A stretch of DNA of 64,000 nucleotides from Methylococcus capsulatus (GCF_036864975.1 NZ_CP104311.1:722001-786000); one strand, 5' to 3'; positions 36,201 through 45,020 are shown, counted from the first letter of the stretch. Notes: generated from the letters alone by a model not told the origin. Translations and numbers: made by a program.

Positions 36201-36658
36201 TTGAAGGTCACCGCCAGGGGCTGGCCCTCCCGCTTCCCCGGTTCCGCCGATTCGGGCAACTCGTTGCCGAGCTTTGCGAGATTCAGCCGCCCTTCCGCAT
36301 CGACCACCAGATCGACCGAAGGCCGTTCGACCAAAGCTTCGGAAAACGTCCACGTGTTGTCCAGCAAGCCGACCGGATCGAGATCGAGGAAAAGGCGCGC
36401 GAAACTCAGCAAGGGCTCACCCGAAACCTCAGCGAGCGCGCCCCCCCGCAGCTCGAGGCTGAAGCGGAACGGATTGAAGCTGACTTCGGCGATCGATAGC
36501 TGCCGTTTGAGGTACCTGGCAGCCAGCTCCGGAGCAAACTGTTCGGCCAGCTTGGGCAGCAGCAAAAACCCCAGCACCGCGTACAGTCCAATCAGCGCCA
36601 ACACCGCCGCGAATGCTTTGGACCACGGCGTGCGCAGCCACTGCGGGAGGAATGTCAT
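33251..36658 (-). CDS. AsmA/DUF748 family large envelope protein
   Basis: A 1135-residue protein with one N-terminal membrane helix (AFAAVLALIGLYAVLGFLLL) and then a very long beta-rich repeat region in the periplasm, containing several copies of the DUF748/AsmA-like pattern (for example FSLELRGGALAEVSGEPLLS and RVEKGDIDFSDRSLVLPF). The C-terminus (ELEKLNNIMIVLVQRPQLDL, then GGFDPELDGRALKSLQVRRA) resembles an OmpA-like peptidoglycan-associated module. AsmA-like proteins are thought to bridge inner and outer membranes and move phospholipids. It stands alone between the PIMT and the unknown metal cluster. Confidence 0.85.
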   Translation of the reverse strand: MTFLPQWLRTPWSKAFAAVLALIGLYAVLGFLLLPKLAEQFAPELAARYLKRQLSIAEVSFNPFRFSLELRGGALAEVSGEPLLSFARLFLDLDPVGLLDNTWTFSEALVERPSVDLVVDAEGRLNLAKLGNELPESAEPGKREGQPLAVTFKHLSMVGGKVRFADRSRTAPFDETFDSIDIEVADLSTLPEAQGTQHVTAKFRERGILDWRGRVSINPPYAEGELRVGNVPLAALWPFVKERLALAEPVGELGCVAHYRLAEGPAGLALSVSGLNAQIEGLKLTPEGGSEPILDLARIEAKEVGFDQGNRLVRVPKFEIREGRLRAAVDEAGEIDWLKLSRSDALAAAPPVSKDQPEPPWRVGVGAFSMAEIAVDYADATRRAPVRLGVGALELSFAADMEVGAEDWKAAINRLTIRMDNIGLTAAGVSGQREDLATLESLTVEDANLDLAKREAAIGRITLKGGGTRIVRETAGGIMPAEALAPKASASRPPEPPEAGAWRYAVQQVVLQDFALAMADRTFTPAIAYDLENLQLSLGPVASGVDTPMTFDAAFAVRQGGEFKASGSLSQRLDQADGEVRLGRIDLKSLHPLLARFSGLKLESGDLSAQLEFGYRQDTGTALKAKGDLSVGGLLVKETATGKRFLSWKNLSAEMLDFGLAERRLAVKHVRIAEPGWNMEIFEDRSTNIQRIFAGDRPPGAAPKAVEGRRRTEQSKPWLVTVEAVRVEKGDIDFSDRSLVLPFATRIHDFFGTAAGLSTRPEARTMLQFHGQVDRYGAVNVYGQLSPLAPKHFGDVSVAFRNVDMPSLSPYSATFAGREITSGKLNLDIRYQIEDGRLKNDNRIVLERFALGERIESPKAVSLPLDLAVALLTDGDGKIDVSVPVEGDLGNPRFDYGKVIWEAFVNVITRTVTAPFRALGRLFVGDGEDMGGVLFEPGSADIAPPELEKLNNIMIVLVQRPQLDLEVQGGFDPELDGRALKSLQVRRAVAGKLGFRWSPEEEPGPVPFDSTATQSVLEELAGERGGPNAVEKFQTAFEKKEGRKAERIGRVSALMGRPSPDSAFYRALFDYLVETAPLSAQDLATLAGRRAQAVASVLTQRGALDSGRIQIGETASGDVRDGRIVIRLAVKPAGG

Positions 36659-36763
36659 TCTCGTCTGCCTGTACGCCGCTTTCCTCCCGGACTTTCTACC
36701 ACAGATCGAGACCGCGGCCCAAACGGACGCAAAACCCGGCGCGCTTCCCCCGGGAAGGACGGT

Positions 36764-37756
36764 TCACAGACAATAAGGCTCCGCAGCCCACCGCTTCAGC
36801 ACGGCAGCATCCCGGTCGGGCAGATAGGCATAGTCCTTGGCCAGGTCGCGCTGCACCGCTTCCCCTACATGCGGCGAAACCAGCCCCTTGAGCATGTAGA
36901 AGTACCAGGCAAAGGGATAGCCCGCCTGCGCATCGAAGCGGTTGAGGAGCGCTGCCAGGGCCTTGCCCTTCTTGCCGTCCGGCCCTTCCAGGCGGGGCAC
37001 TTCGCGGGTGCGGTTGTGGACGGTCTCGACGTTCATGATCTGCTCGCCATGGCGGCCGATGTGCTGGAACAGGCGTAGGCTCCATTCCTCGCAGAAGATC
37101 TGGTGCTGGCCCGCGCTACTGGCGTTCCAGTCGTCCATGAAACGCTGGGCGGGGTGGCGGTCCGCGCGATGCCGCCCCAGCTCGCGCATGAATAAGGCCA
37201 CATCGGTTTTGCGGCGGTAGGTATAGCGGGCGGCACCCACTGCGAACGGCTGGATCTCGACTGGCTCGATGGGATCGATCAGCCCTTCCAGATCCTCTGG
37301 CGGATTTTCCGGGTCGATCAGATAGCGGTCCGCGGTTTCCTGGGTCCGGTCCACTTCGATCTGGACGAAATCCTCCGCCCGGCCTCCGGTCTGGGCCACG
37401 AGATAAAGTGTCACGCCGGTGTGGTGGGTAGCCAAGTAGCCGCCTTCCTCACAGTGGGCGAGCAGCGTGCTGAAATTTTGCCCGCATTCGATGTAGGTGC
37501 GCTCCGCCCATTCGCCGATGTCCGCCGCGATCTTCGCGCCGTTCGGCTTGACGATGCCGCCCAAGCGGTACCACTCGTGCCCCAGGCGGGCGAGGTGCAG
37601 CGGATACTCTGGATAGGCCTGGCGCAGACGGTCCAGCAGGCCCGCGTCGCCGCAAGAGGCCAACGTGTCCTTGCAGAGCCGGTCCAGCAGGTGGCCGTCG
37701 AACCGGACCGGGGCGTCCATATCGTGCTCGGGCGAAACTCTGACTTCAGCAACCAT
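36764..37756 (-). CDS. Unrecognised 330-aa soluble protein
   Basis: Starting at MVAEVRVSPEHDMD (37756), the product has no signal peptide or membrane segment. It is rich in histidine, aromatic and acidic residues: LARLGHEWYRLGGIVKPNGA, TYIECGQNFSTLLAHCEEGG, LATHHTGVTLYLV, and near the end YPFAWYFYMLKGLVSPHVGE. I do not recognise the family. It is the last gene of a minus-strand run with a DUF364-type protein and a ModC-like ATPase, and conserved His/Cys pairs could bind a metal. Only the genomic context supports a role in metal handling. Confidence 0.7.
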   Translation of the reverse strand: MVAEVRVSPEHDMDAPVRFDGHLLDRLCKDTLASCGDAGLLDRLRQAYPEYPLHLARLGHEWYRLGGIVKPNGAKIAADIGEWAERTYIECGQNFSTLLAHCEEGGYLATHHTGVTLYLVAQTGGRAEDFVQIEVDRTQETADRYLIDPENPPEDLEGLIDPIEPVEIQPFAVGAARYTYRRKTDVALFMRELGRHRADRHPAQRFMDDWNASSAGQHQIFCEEWSLRLFQHIGRHGEQIMNVETVHNRTREVPRLEGPDGKKGKALAALLNRFDAQAGYPFAWYFYMLKGLVSPHVGEAVQRDLAKDYAYLPDRDAAVLKRWAAEPYCL

Positions 37757-37864
37757 CAAAACCGTCTCCACAAAAAACTTGATTCCGACCGCATTGTACT
37801 GCCCCGGCAAAACCGGTCAAATTGCATGGTTATTGGCGCATCCGATGATGCCGGTGGTGGCGGG

Positions 37865-38860
37865 TCAGGGAGAAACGCCGGAGAACCGTGCCGGTGCCGG
37901 GTCGGGAAAGGCGTCCCAGAGCCGCTTGAAACAAGTATCGAGACGCGACAAGCGGCGGTCGACCGTTTCCAGTTGCGCATACTCCGGAAAACGCACGGTA
38001 TTGCCCCGGGCATACCATGCTTCCATGTCCTCTTTGAGGCGTTCCCGCTCCGCCGTCGCCTGGACGATCATGCGCCGCGCCCAGTCCTTGGTGGATTCCG
38101 GGCCGATGGCCGCGATCCGGTAGCGCACTCCGGCATCGAAAATCCGCACGCCCCCGCCTTCACACACGGTGTCCTTCAGAACTTCGGTATCGGCGATCTC
38201 CACACCGGCCAGATAGTCGATCCCAAAGTGCCGTAGTTCCGGCAACCAGGGGACGGTAGGCCCCATCAGGACCGTGTTGGCATCGCGCGCCAGCGCCGCA
38301 AGACGTGGAAAGGTCTTGTTCGGAATCGAGGTGGCGGTGAGGAATACCCAGTCCGCTTCCGGAAGCAGGTACTCGCAGGCCGAATCCGGCAGGTCTTCCG
38401 GACCGGGCTGACGCTCGAGGACCGTCAGTTTCAGGGCGTGCGCTTGGGCGAAGCGGTCCAGGCCGGGATAACGGCCGATCACCACGACCCGTTTGCCGCG
38501 CATCTCTGCGAGAAAATGCTCGAAGACGGCAAGGTTGTTATCCGCGCCGTCTTTGGGCGCCAGCGTCACGCCGTCCGGAAGGATGCCGAGCCGGTTGATG
38601 CCGGCATTGACGGCCGCCATGCCCACCGTAGCCCGGTACGGGTCGAACTCCCGCACCCAGGCGACCAGTTCGGCCAGGGTCTTGCCGCGCAGCGTACCGG
38701 CCCAGGGAAGCGTCCGGGTCTGAACGCCCGGGCTCATCGAGAGCCCCACGGCATCGGCTTCGCAAAGCGTCCAGACCAGACCGATGACCAGCCTCCCGCT
38801 GGGCACCGGCCCGCCAGCATAATCCTGCAACAGATCGTAGATTTCGTAAGGATTCGTCAT
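37865..38860 (-). CDS. DUF364-type putative heavy-metal chelation protein
   Basis: A 331-residue protein with MTNPYEIYDLLQDYAGGPVP at the start and the N-terminal DUF4213-like part (VIGLVWTLCEADAVGLSMSP). The C-terminal Rossmann-like DUF364 domain reads RGKRVVVIGRYPGLDRFAQA, then LPEADWVFLTATSIPNKTFP and VLMGPTVPWLPELRHFGIDY. The family is annotated as putative heavy-metal chelation and, as I recall it, occurs near metal-cofactor genes. ATG 38860 is used because the family N-terminus begins there. It starts 17 bp after the upstream 103-aa gene. Confidence 0.8.
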   Translation of the reverse strand: MTNPYEIYDLLQDYAGGPVPSGRLVIGLVWTLCEADAVGLSMSPGVQTRTLPWAGTLRGKTLAELVAWVREFDPYRATVGMAAVNAGINRLGILPDGVTLAPKDGADNNLAVFEHFLAEMRGKRVVVIGRYPGLDRFAQAHALKLTVLERQPGPEDLPDSACEYLLPEADWVFLTATSIPNKTFPRLAALARDANTVLMGPTVPWLPELRHFGIDYLAGVEIADTEVLKDTVCEGGGVRIFDAGVRYRIAAIGPESTKDWARRMIVQATAERERLKEDMEAWYARGNTVRFPEYAQLETVDRRLSRLDTCFKRLWDAFPDPAPARFSGVSP

Positions 38861-38877
38861 CCCCGACAGCGGGCCGG

Positions 38878-39189
38878 TCAGCCGTCGCGGTTGGCCAGAG
38901 CCCGGTTCTGGACCGCGCGGATGCGTTCCGAAAGCCCTTTGGGGCTGCGCGCATAAGCCTCCCACGCCGCATCCAAAGCGGCCTGCGCGGCGGCGGCTTC
39001 GTCCGCCGTGAGCGGCAGCCGGCCCGCCATGTGGGTGGCTGCCGGCATCGCCGCCAGGATGGCATCCCGGTTGGGGTGCTCACTGACGGGAACCAGACGG
39101 GTGGCTTCCTTGTGGCCGTCGAGGCAAACGGCCAGTCCGATGACTTCGACCTTACGGCCGTCCTGTGTGCTCTTGATAAACGTACTCAT
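38878..39189 (-). CDS. Unrecognised 103-aa protein
   Basis: A 103-residue protein, MSTFIKSTQDGRKVEVIGLA at the start, with a beta-rich first half that contains a CLDGHKEATRLVPV segment and a charged helical second half (LTADEAAAAQAALDAAWEAY). No family recognised. Its spacing (31 bp after the ModC-like gene and 17 bp before the DUF364 gene) ties it to the metal-type cluster; it may be a small partner protein. Confidence 0.7.
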   Translation of the reverse strand: MSTFIKSTQDGRKVEVIGLAVCLDGHKEATRLVPVSEHPNRDAILAAMPAATHMAGRLPLTADEAAAAQAALDAAWEAYARSPKGLSERIRAVQNRALANRDG

Positions 39190-39220
39190 CGATGTTTGCC
39201 TTGGGAATGAGCCCGATGCT

Positions 39221-40360
39221 TCAGTGAATGACTGATACTTCCCTGGAGTCCGGAGGTTGTCCGTCCCTTGACGGGTTGCCCAGGTAGGAGAACGCATGCA
39301 CCTTGATCAGGCAATACACGATATCTCCTTCCTGCAACGCCATTGCATGGAGCGCTTTCAGCGAGATGCCCGCCAGCAGGGTGATACCGCAGTCGATCTG
39401 TACGACCGCGTGCCCCGGCGTGCGGATGACAGCGCATACCCGACCCTTGATCTGGTTCTGGATCGACGTTCCCCGCAGATACTGCTTCGACAGCGCGATG
39501 TCGCTGGAGCGGATGGACACGTTGACGGAATCCCCGGGCGCCAGATGCGCGGCCATCGGCAGCACCAGCGCGCTGCCGTGATAGTAGGCGATCGTGCAGC
39601 CATTTTCGGCTTCATGCCCAAGCACCGTCACGGGAAGCACGCTTTCGATGCCCTGCAGGACGGACCCGGCGGAAAGGATTTTGTCGGTGATGATTTCATG
39701 CGGGTCCCCGAATCCCAGCACGCGCCCGTTGACCATCAGCACCATGCGGTTGGTGAGCTGCAATACCTCTCCCAGGGAATGGCTGACATAGATGACCGAA
39801 ACGTTCAGCTCATCTCGGACCCGCGTGAGATAGGGCAACAGGGCAGAGTTGGAAACACCCGAGACTTCGAGCTGATCGTCGAGCAGCAGCAGGCGCGGCG
39901 CCGGGATGAGCGCGTGTGCCAGTGCCACCCGCTGTCTCTCGCCGGCAGGCAAAGCCTGAATGCCAACGTCGAGCAGAGGTTGCAGTTCCAGGAGATCGAC
40001 CACCCCGGCGAATCCGAAGGTGCCACTTCGAACCGAATTCCGGTGGGTATCCCGAAGCAGTTCGCCGACCGTCTGCCTAGGATGGCTGGCCGGATCGAAA
40101 CGCACGAGACCGATCCGGCGGCGGGGCGGCGGCACGCGCACGCCTTGACGACTGTCGAAAACCGTCTCGCCGCCCAGCCGGATCCAGCCGCGCTGCGGCA
40201 TGACGACTCCGGCGATTATGCTCAGCAAGGTGCTTTTGCCGGCGCCAGGCGGTCCGAAGCATGCGGTCATCGGGCTGTCGATGGCGAGCCGGGCGGACAA
40301 ATCGAAATGGTCCCGGCTCAGTCTCACGTCCAGTTCAAGCATCGGGCGATCCTCCGTCAC
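39221..40360 (-). CDS. Solitary ModC-like ABC ATPase with degenerate catalytic motifs and a TOBE domain
   Basis: A 379-residue protein with an ABC ATPase domain (1-235) and a C-terminal region like the molybdate-binding TOBE/Mop repeats of ModC (240-370). Walker A is intact (GPPGAGKST). Other motifs are altered: the Q-loop reads VRFDPASHPR without the glutamine, the signature is LPAGERQRVALAHAL instead of LSGGE, Walker B ends LLLLDDQLEV with aspartate instead of the catalytic glutamate, and the D-loop is SGVS. The H-loop histidine (YVSHSL) is kept. Neither modA nor modB is nearby. It probably binds nucleotide and perhaps oxyanion but is unlikely to drive transport as such; a regulatory or sensor role is inferred. 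Confidence 0.8.
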   Translation of the reverse strand: MTEDRPMLELDVRLSRDHFDLSARLAIDSPMTACFGPPGAGKSTLLSIIAGVVMPQRGWIRLGGETVFDSRQGVRVPPPRRRIGLVRFDPASHPRQTVGELLRDTHRNSVRSGTFGFAGVVDLLELQPLLDVGIQALPAGERQRVALAHALIPAPRLLLLDDQLEVSGVSNSALLPYLTRVRDELNVSVIYVSHSLGEVLQLTNRMVLMVNGRVLGFGDPHEIITDKILSAGSVLQGIESVLPVTVLGHEAENGCTIAYYHGSALVLPMAAHLAPGDSVNVSIRSSDIALSKQYLRGTSIQNQIKGRVCAVIRTPGHAVVQIDCGITLLAGISLKALHAMALQEGDIVYCLIKVHAFSYLGNPSRDGQPPDSREVSVIH

Positions 40361-41928
40361 GCCGCCGTCCGCACGACGAAGCGGCCCGCCAGGAGGGTGT
40401 TTACGTCGTAGGCGAACTCGCGCCAGGCGGCAGCCAGATCGCGGGCCGTAGTTTCCAGATAATCGGATGAAGGCCGGTGTTCGGACGGAAAATTGGACAG
40501 TGCACAGGAACTGCCATTGAATGCAATGGCTTCATCGAGCAGGACCTTGTTGAAGCCGACGAAGGGCGCCAGCAGGTCTTGCGCCAGTGTCGCAAGACCG
40601 GTTTCGATACTTCCGGCAGGAGGCTCGAAGGAAAGCTCGCCGAGTCTTGCCAAGGCTTCGCTGTAAACCTGCTCCATCACACCGAGCACGGCCCGCTGGG
40701 TAAGCTGCTCGGTGCGCTGGCTCGCGAGATTCTGATGGAGCAGACGTTTGTAGCGTTCGAGCACGACCCCGCGCTGAGCAGCCACCCACTCGCCGAAACC
40801 GGCAACGGCCTGCTCGTTCCGCCCGCCAGACGGTGCGAGCGAAGTCCGTTCCACGATGAGGGCCCTCTGGAGCCGGGCACCCGCCTCCAGAGCGCCTTCA
40901 AGGTAGCCGCCGCCATAGCTCGCGGTCTCCGAACCGCCGAAATACAACCGCCCGCCCCATTGCGGCCGCCGCAGCAGGGGGTGGCCATATTCCGGCTGAT
41001 TATCCGGCGGCACGTGATCCCGCCGGCTGCAGGTATAGGGCTCCGCCGCCCAGTCCTGGAAGTGCAGCTCGCCATGCTCCGCCGCGCTGCCGAAGACTTG
41101 TACCATCTGGCTCGAAACCAACATCGGCATGCCCGGCAGCAACGCGACCCTCGCCGCCGGGGGCAGTGCCAAGAAGCCGCCCAGGGCGGCCCGCTCGGCA
41201 GTGGCGTCACAGGCATCGAAGATTTCGCCGAGAACCACATGCTCATGCCGGACGAAAGCATTTCCCGACTGGCCTGCCGTGCGCCAGAACGGTTTGTCGT
41301 AAGCCACCAGTGCTTTGGCCTGGTCGGCCATCCAGGAATAGGTGTCATGCAATGCTTCGAGTACCTTGCCGTCCAGGGCCGGCTCGAAACGGATGCGCTC
41401 CTCGACTAGGCGCGGCGGCATCGCGAGCACCGTGCGGCGCGCGGCAACGACGATGGTTTCCCCACCATGGACGAAGCACAGTTCCACGTGATCGCCGCGG
41501 TCGGTCACGGCGGTCAGCTCATGACCGAGCCTCAGTGCTTCGGGAGGAAGACGCTGGATCAATGCCTCCACCAAGCTCGCCATGCCGCCTTCGACACGAT
41601 GGGCGCCGTCGTGCAGACCGGGCCGGCTCAGTGTATCCGGCGCCTTGTCGTGATCGGTGAGGTAGAGGACCTCCCCCGTATCGTGCTGGGGAAAGCTACG
41701 CAAGCCGAGATCGTTCACCAGCTTGAACATGCGCGGCTGGATTTCCGGCCAGAACCAGGTGGGCCCAAGGTCCAGCGCCATCCCAGCCTTTTCGCTATGC
41801 ACCGACAGGATGCGTCCGCCCAGACGGCCGCGAGCCTCGAACAGGACAAAGTCGCACCGCCTGGCCTCTAGGCTCTGCGCAAGCGCCAAGCCGCACAGTC
41901 CGCCGCCGACGATGGCAATTTCGAGCAT
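40357..41928 (-). CDS. FAD-dependent amine oxidase
   Basis: A 523-residue flavin monoamine oxidase-type enzyme. The dinucleotide-binding motif IAIVGGGLCGLALAQSLEAR is at the N-terminus, followed by ARGRLGGRILSVH and, in the second FAD segment, LDLGPTWFWPEIQPRM. The C-terminal FAD motif is GRLYFGGSETASYGGGYLEG. After it comes an extra helical region of about 150 residues not usual for the family (from EAGARLQRALIV to the end). Its substrate is unknown. The end overlaps the ModC-like gene start by 4 bp, so it heads the operon. Confidence 0.85.
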   Translation of the reverse strand: MLEIAIVGGGLCGLALAQSLEARRCDFVLFEARGRLGGRILSVHSEKAGMALDLGPTWFWPEIQPRMFKLVNDLGLRSFPQHDTGEVLYLTDHDKAPDTLSRPGLHDGAHRVEGGMASLVEALIQRLPPEALRLGHELTAVTDRGDHVELCFVHGGETIVVAARRTVLAMPPRLVEERIRFEPALDGKVLEALHDTYSWMADQAKALVAYDKPFWRTAGQSGNAFVRHEHVVLGEIFDACDATAERAALGGFLALPPAARVALLPGMPMLVSSQMVQVFGSAAEHGELHFQDWAAEPYTCSRRDHVPPDNQPEYGHPLLRRPQWGGRLYFGGSETASYGGGYLEGALEAGARLQRALIVERTSLAPSGGRNEQAVAGFGEWVAAQRGVVLERYKRLLHQNLASQRTEQLTQRAVLGVMEQVYSEALARLGELSFEPPAGSIETGLATLAQDLLAPFVGFNKVLLDEAIAFNGSSCALSNFPSEHRPSSDYLETTARDLAAAWREFAYDVNTLLAGRFVVRTAA

Positions 41929-42137
41929 GGTGGCTCCTCACATTCTGGGATCGTTTGACGATTCCCAGCAAACAGCGTTCCATCGCCCAGGCGAGTGCGC
42001 GAAGAGTTCCGAAGGCCGTAAGTCTGCTTGGGTTTGCCGGCTCCGGTACGGTCCTGCCGGAGGCATCTATGCCGGCTGATTGCGACACTCGGGCAGTGCC
42101 TGGACGCACCTTTGTCGGATTTGCGACAGGCGCCGCT

Positions 42138-42698
42138 TCAGCGGATGCGCCGTCCGCTCATGGCGTCGAAGATGGCGGTGGGACGAGTGGCGCCGCCGAG
42201 GCGGCCGGGCAGGAAATGGACCGCCTGTCGGGAAAACTGGCACCACAGCCGTACCGGGGTATGGGCGGGCCGGTGTCCGGACAGATTGGCGCTGGTCGAC
42301 ACGATCGGCCCGCCAAAAGCGCGGCACAACGCTGCCGCCACGGGATGGGCGGTAACGCGGACCGCCAGGGCATCATGGGTACCGCGCAGCCACTCGGGAA
42401 TGCCCGGGCGGGGTGGGATCAGCCAAGTCGTGGGACCGGGCCAACCCGCGCGCACCTCGGCGCTGAGCGGCACGCGGGCCAGATCGACCAGAGCCTCGAC
42501 GGCTTCCACATCCGCCGCGATCAGGATCAGGCCCTTGGTCTGGCTGCGGCGCTTGAGCGCCAGCAGCTTGCGGACGGCTTCTTCATTGAACGGATCACAT
42601 CCCAGACCGTAAACGGCCTCAGTGGGATAGGCTACGGTCCGGCCTCGGCGCAAGGCATCCGTGGCAAGCCTCAGCCGGAACTCGGAAATCCAGCTCAC
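42138..42698 (-). CDS. tsaC: L-threonylcarbamoyladenylate synthase (YrdC/TsaC)
   Basis: TsaC makes threonylcarbamoyl-AMP from threonine, bicarbonate and ATP for the t6A37 modification of tRNAs. The 186-residue product shows the family motifs YPTEAVYGLGCDPFNEEAV, LALKRRSQTKGLILI with the KR-S-K catalytic set, and GPIVSTSANLSGH. It lies 15 bp after topA and is cotranscribed with it, as in many gammaproteobacteria. Confidence 0.95.
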   Translation of the reverse strand: MSWISEFRLRLATDALRRGRTVAYPTEAVYGLGCDPFNEEAVRKLLALKRRSQTKGLILIAADVEAVEALVDLARVPLSAEVRAGWPGPTTWLIPPRPGIPEWLRGTHDALAVRVTAHPVAAALCRAFGGPIVSTSANLSGHRPAHTPVRLWCQFSRQAVHFLPGRLGGATRPTAIFDAMSGRRIR

Positions 42699-42713
42699 GC
42701 GCGGAGCCGATGC

Positions 42714-45020
42714 TCAGGCAGCGGAATCGGTCAGCGGCTCACCCTCGTAGGGCGCTGCATAACCGCACTCCTTGCGTGGGCAGACTTTCTCGGTGCCGCG
42801 GCGCTTGGTGGTTTTCAGTGTGAGCACGGGCCACTGACAGGCGGGGCAGGCCTCGGCGATGGGAGGATTCCACACCGCATAGCTGCATTTGGGATAAGTC
42901 GAACAGGAGTAAAACAGCTTGCCAAAGCGGGACTTGCGCTTGGTCAGGGTGCCCTGGCCACACTCCGGGCACGGCACGCCGGTGTCGGTGGGTTTCTCCA
43001 GCGGCTCAATGTGGCGGCAGGCGGGGTAGCCGCTGCAGCCGATGAACCGGCCATAGCGCCCGGTCTTGATGACCAGCGGCGAGTTGCACTTGGGGCACTG
43101 CCGCCCCTCCACAACCTCGGGATCGGCTTGCTCCGACTCTTTGCCAGCCAGATTCCGCGTGTATTTGCATTGCGGATAGTTGGTGCAGCCGACGAAGCGG
43201 CCGTTGCGCCCCAGCCGGATCGAAAGCGGACTTCCGCATTCCGGGCATTTCTCGTCGATCGCCTCGTGGGTGACGTCGGCCCGTTTCAGGCTTTCATCCT
43301 TCTCACCGATGAGTGCATGGAAGGGTCCCCAGAATTCCCGCATAAGCGGAATCCAGTCCTTCTCACCCCGCGACACCGCATCCAGGTCGTCTTCGAGATT
43401 GGCGGTGAAGTTGTAATCGACATAGCGGTTGAAATGCTCCGTCAGGAACTTGTTCACCACCCGTCCCAGATCGGTGGGACGGAAGCGCTTGTTTTCCAGC
43501 TCGACATAATGCCGCTGCTGCAGCGTCGAAATGATGGTCGCATAGGTCGACGGCCGGCCGATGCCGTATTCTTCCAGTGCCTTGACCAGACTGGCCTCGG
43601 TGTAGCGGGGCGGGGGCTCGGTGAAATGTTGGGAAGGAATCACGTCCTTCAGGTCGACCTCCTGCCCTTCCGCCAACTTGGGCAGATAGATTTCGTCGCT
43701 TTCCTCCGGCACGTCATCCTGTCCTTCCCGGTACACCGACATGAAGCCCGGATGGATCACCGTCGAACCGGTGGCGCGGAACAGGTTGTCAGTGCTGCCG
43801 CAGGCGAAGTCCACGGTGACGGTGTTCAAGGTGGCATGGACCATCTGACAGGCCACGCTGCGCTTCCAGATCAGGCTGTAGAGCTTGAACTGATCCGGCG
43901 TCAGATGCGCCTTGACCGACTCCGGCGTCCGGAACGCCGAGGTCGGACGGATCGCCTCATGGGCTTCCTGGGCATTCTTGCTCTTGGTTTTGTAAAGTCG
44001 CGGCTGCGCGGGCAAATTGTCCTTGCCATAACGCGACTCGATCAGCTCGCGCAACTCCTGGACGGCCTCCTGGGCGAGATTGACCGAATCGGTACGCATG
44101 TAGGTGATGAGCCCCACGGCCTCGCCGCCCAGGTCGATCCCTTCATAAAGCTGCTGGGCCACGGTCATGGTCCGGCGGGTAGTGAAGCCGAGCTTCCTGG
44201 CTGCTTCCTGCTGCAGGGTCGAGGTCGTGAAAGGCGCGGCCGGATTGCGCTTGCGTTCCTTCTCTTCGACCCGGACCACCCGCAATTTGCCATGGGCCTG
44301 ATCCAGCAGGCTCTGCCGCGTGGCCTGCGCCTGCGCTTCGTTGACGATGCTGAACTGCTCCAGCTTCTCGCCGGCAAGATGGGTCAGGCGGGCCGAAAGT
44401 GCCTGGTCTTCGGATTGGATCGCCGCCTCGATGGTCCAGTACTCCTGAACCTGGAAGCGCTCGATTTCAAGTTCGCGCTCCACGATCATCCGCAAGGCCG
44501 GGCTTTGCACACGCCCCGCAGACAATCCGCGGCGGATCTTCTTCCACAACAGCGGAGAAAGTTTGAAACCAACCAAGTAATCGAGTGCCCGCCGGGCCTG
44601 CTGGGCGTGGATCAGATCGGTCGAGAGTGTTTTGGGGTTTTCGACGGCTTCTGTGATGGCGCGCTTGGTGATTTCGTGAAACACCACGCGATGGACCGGC
44701 TTGCTGTCGAGAACCTGCTGTTCCTTCAGCAATTCATACAGATGCCAGGAAATCGCTTCGCCCTCGCGGTCGGGGTCGGTCGCGAGGTACAGCGCATCGG
44801 CTTTTTCCATGGCTTTGGAAATCGCCTGCACGTGTTTCTTGTTTTTCTCGATGATTGCGTACTTCATCGAAAAGTCGTGATCGGGATCGACTGCGCCTTC
44901 CTTGGGGATCAAGTCCCTCACATGCCCGTAGGAGGCATAGACCTGGAAAGACTTACCGAGATATTTTTCGATCGTCCGGGCTTTGGCCGGCGATTCGACG
45001 ATGACGAGGTGTTGAGCCAT
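42714..45020 (-). CDS. topA: DNA topoisomerase I
   Basis: TopA relaxes negative supercoils by passing a strand through a transient single-strand break. The 768-residue protein has the Toprim domain (VIVESPAKARTIEKYLG at the start, TDPDREGEAISWH with its acidic triad), the catalytic tyrosine in GLITYMRTDSVNL, and four C-terminal zinc or zinc-ribbon-like segments, each beginning CPEC, CPKC or CPAC (for example SPLSIRLGRNGRFVGCTNYP). The length is close to that of other gammaproteobacterial TopA enzymes. It lies between smg and tsaC. Confidence 0.97.
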   Translation of the reverse strand: MAQHLVIVESPAKARTIEKYLGKSFQVYASYGHVRDLIPKEGAVDPDHDFSMKYAIIEKNKKHVQAISKAMEKADALYLATDPDREGEAISWHLYELLKEQQVLDSKPVHRVVFHEITKRAITEAVENPKTLSTDLIHAQQARRALDYLVGFKLSPLLWKKIRRGLSAGRVQSPALRMIVERELEIERFQVQEYWTIEAAIQSEDQALSARLTHLAGEKLEQFSIVNEAQAQATRQSLLDQAHGKLRVVRVEEKERKRNPAAPFTTSTLQQEAARKLGFTTRRTMTVAQQLYEGIDLGGEAVGLITYMRTDSVNLAQEAVQELRELIESRYGKDNLPAQPRLYKTKSKNAQEAHEAIRPTSAFRTPESVKAHLTPDQFKLYSLIWKRSVACQMVHATLNTVTVDFACGSTDNLFRATGSTVIHPGFMSVYREGQDDVPEESDEIYLPKLAEGQEVDLKDVIPSQHFTEPPPRYTEASLVKALEEYGIGRPSTYATIISTLQQRHYVELENKRFRPTDLGRVVNKFLTEHFNRYVDYNFTANLEDDLDAVSRGEKDWIPLMREFWGPFHALIGEKDESLKRADVTHEAIDEKCPECGSPLSIRLGRNGRFVGCTNYPQCKYTRNLAGKESEQADPEVVEGRQCPKCNSPLVIKTGRYGRFIGCSGYPACRHIEPLEKPTDTGVPCPECGQGTLTKRKSRFGKLFYSCSTYPKCSYAVWNPPIAEACPACQWPVLTLKTTKRRGTEKVCPRKECGYAAPYEGEPLTDSAA

